From Kocuria tytonis (GTDB lineage Bacteria; Actinomycetota; Actinomycetes; Actinomycetales; Micrococcaceae), in the NCBI RefSeq assembly GCF_003226895.2, contig NZ_PNJG02000003.1:62001-126000 (forward strand): a stretch of 64,000 nt of DNA. Reading direction: 5' to 3'. The notes beneath the pieces are model-generated. The model worked only from the letters and a program-made list of their open reading frames with translations, ran no database searches and had not been told where the DNA came from. Of this stretch, positions 1 through 8,448 are shown piece by piece (positions within the stretch are counted from its first letter, which is position 1; each line of letters starts with the position of its first letter). A program made the translations under genes and the position numbers.

Positions 1-2043
1 CTGGGGATCTCCGCCTACAGCGCGCGGATGACCAGCGACACCCTGCTCTCCGGGCAGCTCACCGTCACGGCGGGGGAGCTCACGCTCACGCGCAACCCCC
101 GCCCCGTGGTGGTGTTCGCGAAGGACGCGTACTCGGACACGTTCCTCTCCGTGGACCACGTGCCCACGGCCTGGCCGTGCCGCATCATGGTCCGCGACCA
201 GCCGGAGTGGGTGGACCAGGTGCGCGCCGTCCTGGACGACTCCGCCTCGCCGGACTACCGCGTGGTGGGCGCCGGTGAGAACGGCGTTGCCGAGGGCTGG
301 GTGCTCTTCGACGACGTCCAGGTGCTGCGCGCCGGGGACCCCGCACTGACCGTGAACGACAACTTCTCCGCGCTCGTGCCCCGGCTCGTGCCCGCCATGA
401 CGCTGTCCGGCGGGCTGCGGATCCCCGGGGACGTGGAGCGCTTCTCCGCGCTGCGCCCGCCGCAGCTCACCGTGACCTCCGACAGCGACGACCCGCTCTC
501 CGTGGAGTGCGAGTGGCGCAACCCCCACTCGTTCAAGCTCATGAGCACCAAGCTGACCGCCCCGCGCGTGCCCCCGTTCCAGGTGAGCCTGGGCACCACG
601 GAGCTGGCCCACGGGGACGGCCACCTCAAGCCGAACGACTACACCCTGGTGCTGCGCTCCGGGCGCACGGTCAAGCAGCGCCTGGAGTTCCGGGTGCGGG
701 ACAGCTCGTACTACATCACCCAGCGCTCGCTGGGCTACGAGGGCGAGATGGTGCACATGGCCGAGGAGACCCTGTGGCCCGTCACCGCGGTCACCCGGGA
801 CGAGATCCCCGAGCAGTACGTGCAGGGCTCGTTCGACAACATGTCCGGCCACGAGTTCGACGCGGCCGACGTGGCGGTCCCCGACGTCGCCGGCTGGGAG
901 TCCGCCGAGGGGCAGATGTTCCCGGAACGCAGCAACGAGCTCCCGGAGGCCCCGGACGTCTCCTGCATGGTGACCGGCAGGCACAAGGTGGTCCTGCCGC
1001 CCATGGACCCCAAGGCCCGGGCGCCGTGGGTGTTCGGGCGCTGCAAGTTCTGCGGTCTCACCAAGCGCTACCCCGGCAGGCTCACCAAGCTCTCCGCGGT
1101 GGGACAGACCGGCTCCGTGGAGGCGCTGCAGTTCATCGGGCCGGACGAGGGCGAGTACCCGCGGTCCTGGGCGCCGTTCAAGGACATGCTCACGTTCCTG
1201 GGCGGGGGCAAGCGTTCGAGCCTGTCGGTCGTGGCACGCCAGCTGGAGGACTCCGAGCGCTTCGAGGAGTGGTTCGTGGGCCACCTGCAGGCCCTCGGCT
1301 TCCTGGAGACCATCCGGGACGAGAACTGGACGGTGCGCCGCTGGCAGGTGTGCTCGCCCGCCCTCACCCAGCTCGTGGACGGCTCGGTGCTGCTCACGGG
1401 CGGCTGGAAGTCCGAGCAGGAGGACGCCGTCACCCGCGCCGCCGCCGCGCAGGGCGGTGAGGCCGTGGTGCTCTCGCCCGAGGACCACGCCACCACCATG
1501 CTGCAGGACGTGGACCTCGAGGCCCTGAGCCGGTCCCTGCCCGAGGGCATGTGCGACGTGGTGTACGACGCCGGGCCCGTGATGTTGGACACCCTGCCCC
1601 CGCTGTCCTCCGTGGTGGCAGGACTGCCGCTGCGGGAGATGCAGTACAACGGCGTGGCGGAGAAGTTCGTTCCCGCGGACGCCACGTGGGAGGCCACGGA
1701 GGACCGCAACCAGCCGGGGCTGTACCGGATCAACCACCACCACAAGACGCGCTACGCGTACCGCACGGCCGAGGACGTGGGCTCCGGCCACGCCCGTCCG
1801 GTGTCCTCCGGTCTGGGCAAACACCTGGCCGCACGGGACTCGGGCACGGCTCTGGTGAGCCACGACCCCGAGCTGCGCCTGCTCTCCGTGCCCATCGGCG
1901 CGGCGCTGCCCGGGCTGTACGCGCGTGCCGCGGTGCTGTGCTCGGGACTGCTGCCCACCCTCGTGGACGAGGACTTCTCCCTGAACTACGGGGACGTGGA
2001 CGAGGAGTTCGCCCGCGCCCTCGTGGCCAAGCTCCTGGGATAG
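1..2043 (+). CDS. Unrecognised large protein, 3' part (5' end outside window)
   Basis: The frame is open from the first base, so the true start probably lies upstream; the first in-window ATG is at 28 (671 residues from there). Counting from that ATG, C313, H319, C339 and C342 form a C-x5-H-x19-C-x2-C cluster that could bind zinc. It is followed by a region around residues 405-440 that looks like a winged helix (FEEWFVGHLQALGF, then a W-x-V strand). There is no signal peptide or membrane segment, so it should be cytoplasmic. The C-terminus (RAAVLCSGLLP ... ARALVAKLLG) recalls proteins encoded beside superfamily-2 helicases in actinobacterial accessory loci, but that is memory of a pattern and not a search. 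No function is assigned. Confidence 0.75.
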   Translation: MGISAYSARMTSDTLLSGQLTVTAGELTLTRNPRPVVVFAKDAYSDTFLSVDHVPTAWPCRIMVRDQPEWVDQVRAVLDDSASPDYRVVGAGENGVAEGWVLFDDVQVLRAGDPALTVNDNFSALVPRLVPAMTLSGGLRIPGDVERFSALRPPQLTVTSDSDDPLSVECEWRNPHSFKLMSTKLTAPRVPPFQVSLGTTELAHGDGHLKPNDYTLVLRSGRTVKQRLEFRVRDSSYYITQRSLGYEGEMVHMAEETLWPVTAVTRDEIPEQYVQGSFDNMSGHEFDAADVAVPDVAGWESAEGQMFPERSNELPEAPDVSCMVTGRHKVVLPPMDPKARAPWVFGRCKFCGLTKRYPGRLTKLSAVGQTGSVEALQFIGPDEGEYPRSWAPFKDMLTFLGGGKRSSLSVVARQLEDSERFEEWFVGHLQALGFLETIRDENWTVRRWQVCSPALTQLVDGSVLLTGGWKSEQEDAVTRAAAAQGGEAVVLSPEDHATTMLQDVDLEALSRSLPEGMCDVVYDAGPVMLDTLPPLSSVVAGLPLREMQYNGVAEKFVPADATWEATEDRNQPGLYRINHHHKTRYAYRTAEDVGSGHARPVSSGLGKHLAARDSGTALVSHDPELRLLSVPIGAALPGLYARAAVLCSGLLPTLVDEDFSLNYGDVDEEFARALVAKLLG

Positions 2044-2091
2044 CACCTTCCGGTGGGGGCCCCTCGGGGTGCCCTCGCCGGAGGCTTCCCC

Positions 2092-2097
2092 TACAGT
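2092..2097 (+). promoter_or_regulatory. betT -10 box (TACAGT)
   Basis: TACAGT fits the actinobacterial TAnnnT -10 consensus. It predicts a transcript start near 2104, about 80 nt before betT, and it precedes the palindrome at 2116-2129. Confidence 0.45.
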
Positions 2098-2115
2098 GGG
2101 AGGCACCGCCGAAGA

Positions 2116-2129
2116 TTACCGTGCGGTAA
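2116..2129. promoter_or_regulatory. Palindromic operator candidate upstream of betT
   Basis: TTACCG-TG-CGGTAA is a perfect 6-bp inverted repeat. It lies just downstream of the predicted betT transcript start, where a bound repressor would block transcription. Choline genes are often controlled by a BetI (TetR-type) repressor, but no regulator gene is in this window, so the assignment is inference. Confidence 0.4.
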
Positions 2130-2183
2130 CACGACGTCTCGACCCCGGGTCGCCCGCGTCCGGCCCAGACATGCGAACGCCCC

Positions 2184-4316
2184 ATGAGTGCTGCACCGAC
2201 CACCCAGCCGGAACATGCCGGATCGACCGCCGACGGCGCGGCGGAGGCACCCGCCGCGCCCACGAAGCTGCCCGTGAACTGGCGGGTCCTGATCGCCGCC
2301 GCCGCCGTGATCGTGGGGCTCTCCGCGTGGGCCATCGCGGCTCCGGCCCAGGCGGATGCCGTGATCGGCGGCGTCGTGGGATGGGTGGCGTCCCAGCTGG
2401 GGTGGTTCTACATCCTCACCGCCACGCTCGTGATCGTGTTCGTGATCACGGTGGCCGCGAGCCGCGGGGGAACGGTGCGGATGGGCCCGGACCACGCCCG
2501 GCCGCAGTTCAACATGTTCACCTGGACCGCCATGCTCTTCGCGGCCGGCATCGGCGTGGACCTGATGTTCTTCTCGGTCTCCGAACCGGTCAGCCAGTAC
2601 CTGGCCCCGCCCACGGGCGACGGGCAGAACCTGGAGGCCGCGCGCCAGGCGCTCGTGTGGACGCTGTTCCACTATGGGATCACCGGCTGGGCCATGTACG
2701 CCCTGATGGGCATGGCCTTCGGGTACTTCGCCTACCGCTTCGGGATGCCCCTGAGCATCCGCTCCGCGCTGTACCCCCTGCTGGGCAAGCGCATCCACGG
2801 GGTTGCCGGGGACGCCGTGGACACCGCCGCGCTGCTCGGCACCGTGTTCGGCGTGGCCACCTCCCTGGGCATCGGCGTGGTGCAGCTGAACTACGGGCTG
2901 AAGTCCCTCTTCGGCGTGCCCGAGAACCTCGCCGTGCAGTCCGCGCTGATCGCGGTGGGCGTGGGCATGGCCGTGGTCTCGTGCGTGTCCGGCGTGGACA
3001 AGGGCATCCGCAGGCTCTCCGAGCTGAACATCGTCCTGGCCATCGGGCTCATGCTGTACGTGCTGGTGGCCGGGCGCACGGCGTTCCTGCTGGACTCGAT
3101 CGTGATGAACATCGGGGACTTCGTGTCCCGCTTCCCGGGGATGACCCTGAACACCTTCGCGTTCGAGGCCCCGCAGGAGTGGATGAGCGCCTGGACCCTG
3201 TTCTTCTGGGCCTGGTGGATCGCCTGGGCGCCCTTCGTGGGTCTCTTCCTGGCCCGGATCTCCCGCGGACGCACGCTGCGCCAGTTCGTGGTGGGCACCA
3301 TGACGGTCCCGTTCGCCTTCATCCTGCTGTGGATCTCGATCTTCGGGAACTCCGCACTGGACCTCGTGGTGAGCGGCAACACCGCGTTCGGCGAGGTGGC
3401 CATGAACACCCCCGAGCGGGCCTTCTACTCCCTGCTGGAGCAGTACCCCGGTGCCACCGTGGCTGCCTCGATCGCCACGTTCACGGGCCTGCTGTTCTAC
3501 GTGACGTCCGCGGACTCCGGTGCGCTCGTGATGAGCAACTTCACCTCCAGGATCGACGACCCCAACCAGGACGGGCCCAAGTGGCTGCGCGTGTTCTGGG
3601 CCGTGAGCACCGGCGTGCTGACCCTCGCCATGCTCCTGGTGGGCGGGGTGAGCACCCTGCAGAACGCCACGCTCATCATGGGCCTGCCGTTCTCGGTGGT
3701 GATGTACCTCATCATGGTGGGGCTGTGGCGGGCGCTGCGCGTGGAGGTCAGCACCGCGGCGTCGGGCGCCGTGGCCAGCCGTTCCGCGGTGGCCGGGCGC
3801 ACCGGGCGGGACACCCACTGGCGCTCCCGGCTCTCCCGGCTGGGCAGCTACCCCGGTCCCCGTGCCGCCCAGCGCTACGTGGACGACGTCGCCGTGCCCG
3901 CCCTGACCACGCTCGCCGAGGAGATCCGCGGAACGGGGGTGAGCGTCACGGTGGACAGATCCCCGGCGGAGGAGCACCCCGCGGTGGACCAGACGTGCCT
4001 GCTCGTGGACCTCGCGCCGGAGCGCGACTTCGTGTACCGCGTGTACCCGGTGGCCTTTCCCACCCCCGGCTTCGGCGGGTTCCGCACCAATCCGGACTCG
4101 GACCAGTACTTCCGCCTGGAGGTCTTCACCGCCACCGGGTCCCTGGGCTACGACGTCCTGGGGTACACGTCCGAGCAGCTCATCAACGACGCGCTCGACT
4201 GCTACGAGCGTCACCTGGAATTCATCCGACTCAACCACGATCATCCCGGGAGCACCCAGATCGGACTGCCCACGTCCGAGCTGGAGACCGCGCCCGCCAA
4301 GGAGGACAACGCATGA
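2184..4316 (+). CDS. betT: BCCT-family choline transporter BetT
   Basis: Secondary transporter importing choline (possibly betaine) across the cytoplasmic membrane for osmoprotection. The 710-aa protein has a short polar N-terminus, about 12 hydrophobic segments between residues 33 and 515, and the BCCT signature WWIAWAPFVGLFLARISRGR at about 342-361. The roughly 190-residue cytoplasmic tail is the hallmark of BetT-type osmosensing carriers and separates it from shorter BCCT proteins. It leads a choline-to-betaine cluster and its stop overlaps the betB start by 4 bp (ATGA), implying translational coupling. No strong Shine-Dalgarno precedes the chosen ATG, so the exact start is less certain. 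Choline is supported by the neighbours, not by residues alone. Confidence 0.93.
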   Translation: MSAAPTTQPEHAGSTADGAAEAPAAPTKLPVNWRVLIAAAAVIVGLSAWAIAAPAQADAVIGGVVGWVASQLGWFYILTATLVIVFVITVAASRGGTVRMGPDHARPQFNMFTWTAMLFAAGIGVDLMFFSVSEPVSQYLAPPTGDGQNLEAARQALVWTLFHYGITGWAMYALMGMAFGYFAYRFGMPLSIRSALYPLLGKRIHGVAGDAVDTAALLGTVFGVATSLGIGVVQLNYGLKSLFGVPENLAVQSALIAVGVGMAVVSCVSGVDKGIRRLSELNIVLAIGLMLYVLVAGRTAFLLDSIVMNIGDFVSRFPGMTLNTFAFEAPQEWMSAWTLFFWAWWIAWAPFVGLFLARISRGRTLRQFVVGTMTVPFAFILLWISIFGNSALDLVVSGNTAFGEVAMNTPERAFYSLLEQYPGATVAASIATFTGLLFYVTSADSGALVMSNFTSRIDDPNQDGPKWLRVFWAVSTGVLTLAMLLVGGVSTLQNATLIMGLPFSVVMYLIMVGLWRALRVEVSTAASGAVASRSAVAGRTGRDTHWRSRLSRLGSYPGPRAAQRYVDDVAVPALTTLAEEIRGTGVSVTVDRSPAEEHPAVDQTCLLVDLAPERDFVYRVYPVAFPTPGFGGFRTNPDSDQYFRLEVFTATGSLGYDVLGYTSEQLINDALDCYERHLEFIRLNHDHPGSTQIGLPTSELETAPAKEDNA

Positions 4317-5806
4317 GCAGCACCCTGTACATCGACGGCCGATGGGTCCCCGCCCTGCAGGGCGGCACCCGCACCATCACGTGCCCGGCGGACGGCGCCG
4401 AGGTGGCCGTGGTCGCCGAGGCGACGGCCGAGGACACGGAGCGCGCCATCGCCGCGGCCCGCGTGGCCTTCGACGACGGCCGCTGGTCCGGCGTGCCCGC
4501 CCCCGAGCGCGGGCAGTTCCTGCTGCGCGTGGCCGCCCGGCTGCGCGAGCGCGCCGAGGAGTTCGCCCGCGCCGAGTCCCTCGACACCGGCAAGCGCATC
4601 GACGAGTCCCGCCAGGACATGTCGGACATCGCGAACTGCTTCGACCACTTCGGAAAGATCGCCGCGGACGACGCCGGCCGCGTCGTCGATGCCGGTGACC
4701 CGGACGTGGTCAGCCGAGTGGTCCACGAGCCCGTGGGTGTGTGCGGGCTCATCACCCCGTGGAACTACCCGCTGCTGCAGGCCGCGTGGAAGATCGCCCC
4801 GGCGCTGGCCGCGGGCAACACCTTCGTGCTCAAGCCCGCCGAGCTCACCCCGCACACCGCCATTCTCATGATGCAGGTGCTCGAGGAGCTCGAGCTGCCC
4901 GCGGGCGTGGCCAACCTCGTGCTGGGCGCGGGCGCCGAGGCCGGCGCGCCGCTGTCCTCGGACCCCCGCGTGGACCTCGTGTCCTTCACCGGCGGTCTCG
5001 TCACGGGCCGCGTGATCGCCCGCGAGGCCGCGGCCACCGTCAAGAAGGTGGCCCTGGAGCTGGGCGGGAAGAACCCCAACGTGGTCTTCGCGGACGCGGA
5101 CTACGACGCCGCCCTGGACAACGCCCTGAACGCGGCGTTCGTGCACTCGGGGCAGGTCTGCTCCGCCGGCGCCCGCCTGGTGGTCGAGGAGTCCATCGCC
5201 GAGCAGTTCGTGAGCGACCTCGCCGCGCGCGCCGAGGGCATCCTGCTGGGCGGCCCGTTCGACGAGCAGGCCGAGACCGGCGCGCTGATCTCCGGGGCCC
5301 ACCGGGACAAGGTGCACGCCTACGTGGAGCACGCCCGGGAGCAGGGCGCCCGGATCCGCTGCGGTGGCCGCTTCGCGGAGGGTTCCTCCGCGGACGGCAC
5401 CCTGCAGCTGGAGGACGGCTTCTACTACCTGCCCACGGTGATCGACCAGTGCACCCCGGACATGGACTGCGTGCACGACGAGGCCTTCGGGCCCACCGTG
5501 ACCGTTGAGACCTTCCGGACCGAGGAGGAGGCCGTGGCGATCGCCAACGACACCCACTACGGCCTGGCCGGTGCGGTGTGGACCCAGGATGCCGGGAAGT
5601 CCCAGCGCGTGGCCGGGAAGCTGCGCCACGGCACCGTGTGGATCAACGACTTCCACCCCTACCTGCCCCAGGCGGAGTGGGGCGGCATGAAGCAGTCCGG
5701 CGTGGGCCGTGAGCTCGGCCACGACGGGCTGGGCGAGTACCAGGAGACCAAGCACGTCTACCAGAACATCCGGCCCGCCGTCACCGGGTGGTTCGCGCAG
5801 CACTGA
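4313..5806 (+). CDS. betB: Betaine-aldehyde dehydrogenase
   Basis: NAD(P)+-dependent aldehyde dehydrogenase that oxidises betaine aldehyde to glycine betaine in the cytoplasm, the second step of choline oxidation. The 497-aa length is normal for the family. Visible catalytic features are the oxyanion Asn in PWNYP (N151), the general base Glu in ALELGGKNP (E249) and the nucleophilic Cys in SGQVCSAG (C283). The ATG overlaps the betT stop, placing both on one transcript. Aldehyde dehydrogenases are hard to separate by sequence; the betaine-aldehyde role rests on sitting between betT and a choline dehydrogenase-like gene. Confidence 0.93.
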   Translation: MSSTLYIDGRWVPALQGGTRTITCPADGAEVAVVAEATAEDTERAIAAARVAFDDGRWSGVPAPERGQFLLRVAARLRERAEEFARAESLDTGKRIDESRQDMSDIANCFDHFGKIAADDAGRVVDAGDPDVVSRVVHEPVGVCGLITPWNYPLLQAAWKIAPALAAGNTFVLKPAELTPHTAILMMQVLEELELPAGVANLVLGAGAEAGAPLSSDPRVDLVSFTGGLVTGRVIAREAAATVKKVALELGGKNPNVVFADADYDAALDNALNAAFVHSGQVCSAGARLVVEESIAEQFVSDLAARAEGILLGGPFDEQAETGALISGAHRDKVHAYVEHAREQGARIRCGGRFAEGSSADGTLQLEDGFYYLPTVIDQCTPDMDCVHDEAFGPTVTVETFRTEEEAVAIANDTHYGLAGAVWTQDAGKSQRVAGKLRHGTVWINDFHPYLPQAEWGGMKQSGVGRELGHDGLGEYQETKHVYQNIRPAVTGWFAQH

Positions 5807-5976
5807 GCACACCGCGGGTCCGACCGGAGCACGACGCCGCCGCGGCACCGGCGTGCCCGCACGGAACCGTTGCGCGCTGACCCGCCCGCCAGACGGTTGC
5901 GCGCACTGGAACACCTCACGGCACCGACGCCGCGGTCCCGCACCGCGGCGTCGGGCACCCATCGAAGGGAGAACAC

Positions 5977-7563
5977 ATGACTGAGAAGAACACCATTGCC
6001 GAGTACGACTACGTGGTCGTGGGCGCCGGATCCGCGGGAGCGGTCGTCGCCGCGCGGCTGAGCGAGGACCCGGACGTGTCCGTGGCCCTGCTGGAGGCCG
6101 GCGACCACGACGCCGGGTACCCCGAGGTGCTGCAGCTCAACCGCTGGATGGAGCTGCTGGAGTCCGGCCACGACTGGGACTACCCGCTGGAGGAGCAGGA
6201 GAACGGCAACTCCTTCATGCGCATGGCCCGCGCCAAGGTGCTGGGCGGCTGCTCGTCCCACAACTCGTGCATCGCGTTCTGGGCCCCGTCCGAGGACCTG
6301 GACGAGTGGGAGTCCAAGTACGGACTGGAGGGCTGGAACTCGGAGCTCGCGTTCCGGCTGTACCAGAAGCTGGAGAACAACGAGGACCCCGGGGCCCACC
6401 ACGGCCACGACGGCCCCGTGCGGCTGCGCAACGTGCCCCCGGCGGACCCGAGCGGAGTGGCCCTGCTGGAGGCCGCCGAGCAGGCCGGGATCCCGCACGC
6501 GGACTTCAACACGGGCAAGACCGTGACGCAGGGCGCGAGCTTCTTCCAGATCAGCGCCCGGGAGGACGGCACGCGCTCGTCCTCGTCCGTGAGCTACCTG
6601 CACCCCGCGCAGGACCGGGAGAACCTCACGATCCTCACCGGCACCCAGGTGAAGCGGGTGCTCTTCGACGAGAACCTGCGCGCCACCGGCGTGGAGGTCA
6701 CCGACAACGCGTTCGGCAGGGCGCACGTGATCTCCGCACGCCGGGAGGTGGTCGTCTCCGCCGGCGCCATCGACACCCCCAAGCTGCTCATGCTCTCCGG
6801 GATCGGCCCCGCCGAGCACCTCGAGGAGGTGGGTGTGGACGTGCTCGTGGACTCCCCGGGCGTGGGCTCCCACCTGCAGGACCACCCGGAGGCGGTGATC
6901 CAGTGGGAGGCGAAGAAGCCCATGGTGGAGGACTCCACCCAGTGGTGGGAGATCGGCGTGTTCGACCAGGTGGACGAGGGTCTGGACCGCCCGGACCTGA
7001 TGATGCACTACGGCAGCGTGAACTTCGACATGCACACCTACCGTCAGGGCTACCCCACGGCGGACAACGCGTTCTGCCTGACGCCGAACGTCACGCACGC
7101 CCGCTCCCGCGGCACCGTGCGGCTGCGCACCCGCGACTACCGGGACAAGCCCCGCGTGGATCCCCGCTACTTCACGGATCCCGAGGGCTACGACATGCGG
7201 ATCATGACCGCGGGCATCCGCCGGGCGCGCGAGATCGTGGCGCAGCCGGGCATGTCCGAGTGGGCCGGGAAGGAGCTGTTCCCGGGTGAGGGCGTGCAGA
7301 GCGACGAGGAGATCGCGGACTACATCCGCCGCACCCACAACACCGTGTACCACCCGGCGGGCTCGTGCCGCATGGGCCCGGTGGAGGACGCGGACTCGCC
7401 CCTGGACTCCCAGCTGCGGGTCAAGGGCGTCGGCGGACTGCGGGTGGCCGACGCCTCGGTCATGCCCGAACTCGTCACGGTGAACCCGAACATCACGGTG
7501 TACATGATCGGTGAGCGCGCCGCCGAGCTGATCGCCCAGAACGGCGCCTCCACCGCCGGCTGA
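5977..7563 (+). CDS. betA: Choline dehydrogenase, GMC oxidoreductase
   Basis: FAD-dependent GMC oxidoreductase converting choline to betaine aldehyde, which BetB then oxidises. The 528-aa protein has the N-terminal dinucleotide-binding loop VVGAGSAGAVVAARL (residues about 14-28), the GMC segment AKVLGGCSSHNS near residue 86, the second GMC signature around GAIDTPKLLMLSGIGP, and the C-terminal active-site region with HPAGSCRMG followed by NPNITVYMIGERAAE. A GGAGAA ribosome site (AAGGGAGAACAC) precedes the ATG. A 170-bp gap from betB carries a direct repeat of GTTGCGCGC (5869-5877, 5896-5904) and may hold its own promoter. Some GMC enzymes act on other alcohols; the neighbours favour choline. 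Confidence 0.9.
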   Translation: MTEKNTIAEYDYVVVGAGSAGAVVAARLSEDPDVSVALLEAGDHDAGYPEVLQLNRWMELLESGHDWDYPLEEQENGNSFMRMARAKVLGGCSSHNSCIAFWAPSEDLDEWESKYGLEGWNSELAFRLYQKLENNEDPGAHHGHDGPVRLRNVPPADPSGVALLEAAEQAGIPHADFNTGKTVTQGASFFQISAREDGTRSSSSVSYLHPAQDRENLTILTGTQVKRVLFDENLRATGVEVTDNAFGRAHVISARREVVVSAGAIDTPKLLMLSGIGPAEHLEEVGVDVLVDSPGVGSHLQDHPEAVIQWEAKKPMVEDSTQWWEIGVFDQVDEGLDRPDLMMHYGSVNFDMHTYRQGYPTADNAFCLTPNVTHARSRGTVRLRTRDYRDKPRVDPRYFTDPEGYDMRIMTAGIRRAREIVAQPGMSEWAGKELFPGEGVQSDEEIADYIRRTHNTVYHPAGSCRMGPVEDADSPLDSQLRVKGVGGLRVADASVMPELVTVNPNITVYMIGERAAELIAQNGASTAG

Positions 7564-7703
7564 CGACGCGGCCGTCGGGGGTGGTCCGCGTGGGACGCCC
7601 CCGGCCATGTACTGACCGGTGATTCCCTGACCGGTGGTGTGCTGACCTGTGGCGGGTCCCGGACCCGCGCCGTTCCCGGGCCGACGGCCGGTGTCGGTCA
7701 GGA

Positions 7704-7748
7704 CGAAGGCCGGGTGCTCGTGTGGTTCACACGAGCACCGGGCCTTCG
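7704..7748. terminator. Bidirectional terminator between betA and the 97-aa gene
   Basis: Two 21-nt arms (7704-7724 and 7728-7748) match at 20 of 21 positions around a 3-nt loop (GTT). It lies between convergent gene ends, so it can end transcripts from both strands. There is no U-tract, which is usual in high-GC actinobacteria. Confidence 0.8.
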
Positions 7749-7782
7749 ACGACTGCGGCTGCCGCAGGCGGTGGCGGGCGGC

Positions 7783-8076
7783 TCAGGCGGCGGTCGGCTC
7801 CAGCTTGAAGAAGGACATGCCGCCGGTCACGAGCGAGGCGCCGGGAACCAGCAACCGGCGGTACTTGGCGCACCACTGGCCGCGCCCGCGGGCGTGCTGG
7901 CTGGCGAGCGCGAGTTCCCGGACGTCGGCCGTGACGAAGGTCCGCTCCTGGCCGGTCGCATCGGTGAGGGACACCAGGTGGTGCGCGGTGTCCGCGCGCA
8001 CGGTGACGTCCACCCACTGCTCGCGGGTGTCCGTGGTGGCCTCGGTGGCTGAGGGGCGTTGTGCTGTGCTGTTCAT
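7783..8076 (-). CDS. Small hypothetical protein (97 aa)
   Basis: I do not recognise this protein. It begins at an ATG with an AGAGG ribosome site 9-10 nt upstream. Residues 20-60 read as alternating strands (WVDVTVRADTAHHLVSLTD ... RTFVTADVRELALAS), followed by a basic stretch HARGRGQWCAKYRRLLVPGA with a single Cys. There is no signal peptide or membrane helix, so it is probably cytoplasmic. It stands alone between two strong hairpins, with a gap of more than 350 bp upstream, which suggests a monocistronic unit under its own control. Codon use looks like its neighbours. Confidence 0.7.
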   Translation of the reverse strand: MNSTAQRPSATEATTDTREQWVDVTVRADTAHHLVSLTDATGQERTFVTADVRELALASQHARGRGQWCAKYRRLLVPGASLVTGGMSFFKLEPTAA

Positions 8077-8448
8077 GATCCGTTGCCTCTGGGTTCTGCT
8101 GGCTGCTTGCCGGAGTCAGGTGTGACCCGGCCGCTTCGTCATCCAATCCACCCCTGAACCGAGGGTTGGCGTGCACCGAGTTGGAGCTCCGGACGCGCGC
8201 GGACAACCCCGTCCGCGCGCGGGCACATCTCGTGAAGCTGGTTCGAGCCTAACCACGCGGCCAGGAGGGGGGCCAGGGGCGGGCTGGGAATGTCATCAAA
8301 ACTTAACCAACCCGATCGGCCGGGGAACCCACTCCGCCCGCCACACCCCTGGCAGCGGTGAAGCGGCCGCAGCTGCGGTTCTGCATCGACTGTCGCGCCG
8401 CATTCGCGGGACCGGGAACCCTGCCGGGTTCCGTGGTCCGGCGGTCCC
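8077..8448. other. Intergenic region with a GC-rich stem-loop
   Basis: This 372-bp stretch lies upstream of the 97-aa gene and downstream of the glycosyltransferase gene, both on the minus strand. It contains an 11-bp perfect inverted repeat (8194-8204 with 8211-8221, loop AACCCC), a comparatively AT-rich patch (8290-8312) and the terminator at 8409-8439. I see no coding potential. The promoter of the 97-aa gene should lie here, but no convincing -10/-35 pair could be picked. Confidence 0.5.
8409..8439 (-). terminator. Terminator of the GT4 glycosyltransferase gene
   Basis: Imperfect hairpin just past the stop codon, with arms GGACCGGGAACCC and GGGTTCCGTGGTCC around TGCC. The loop-proximal 7 bp are perfect and the rest pairs with one bulge. 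Confidence 0.6.

Noticed and set aside
2091-4244. Long minus-strand open frame opposite betT
   Set aside because: It is composed of His/Gly/Val/Glu-rich shadow sequence with no motif, while betT has the BCCT signature.
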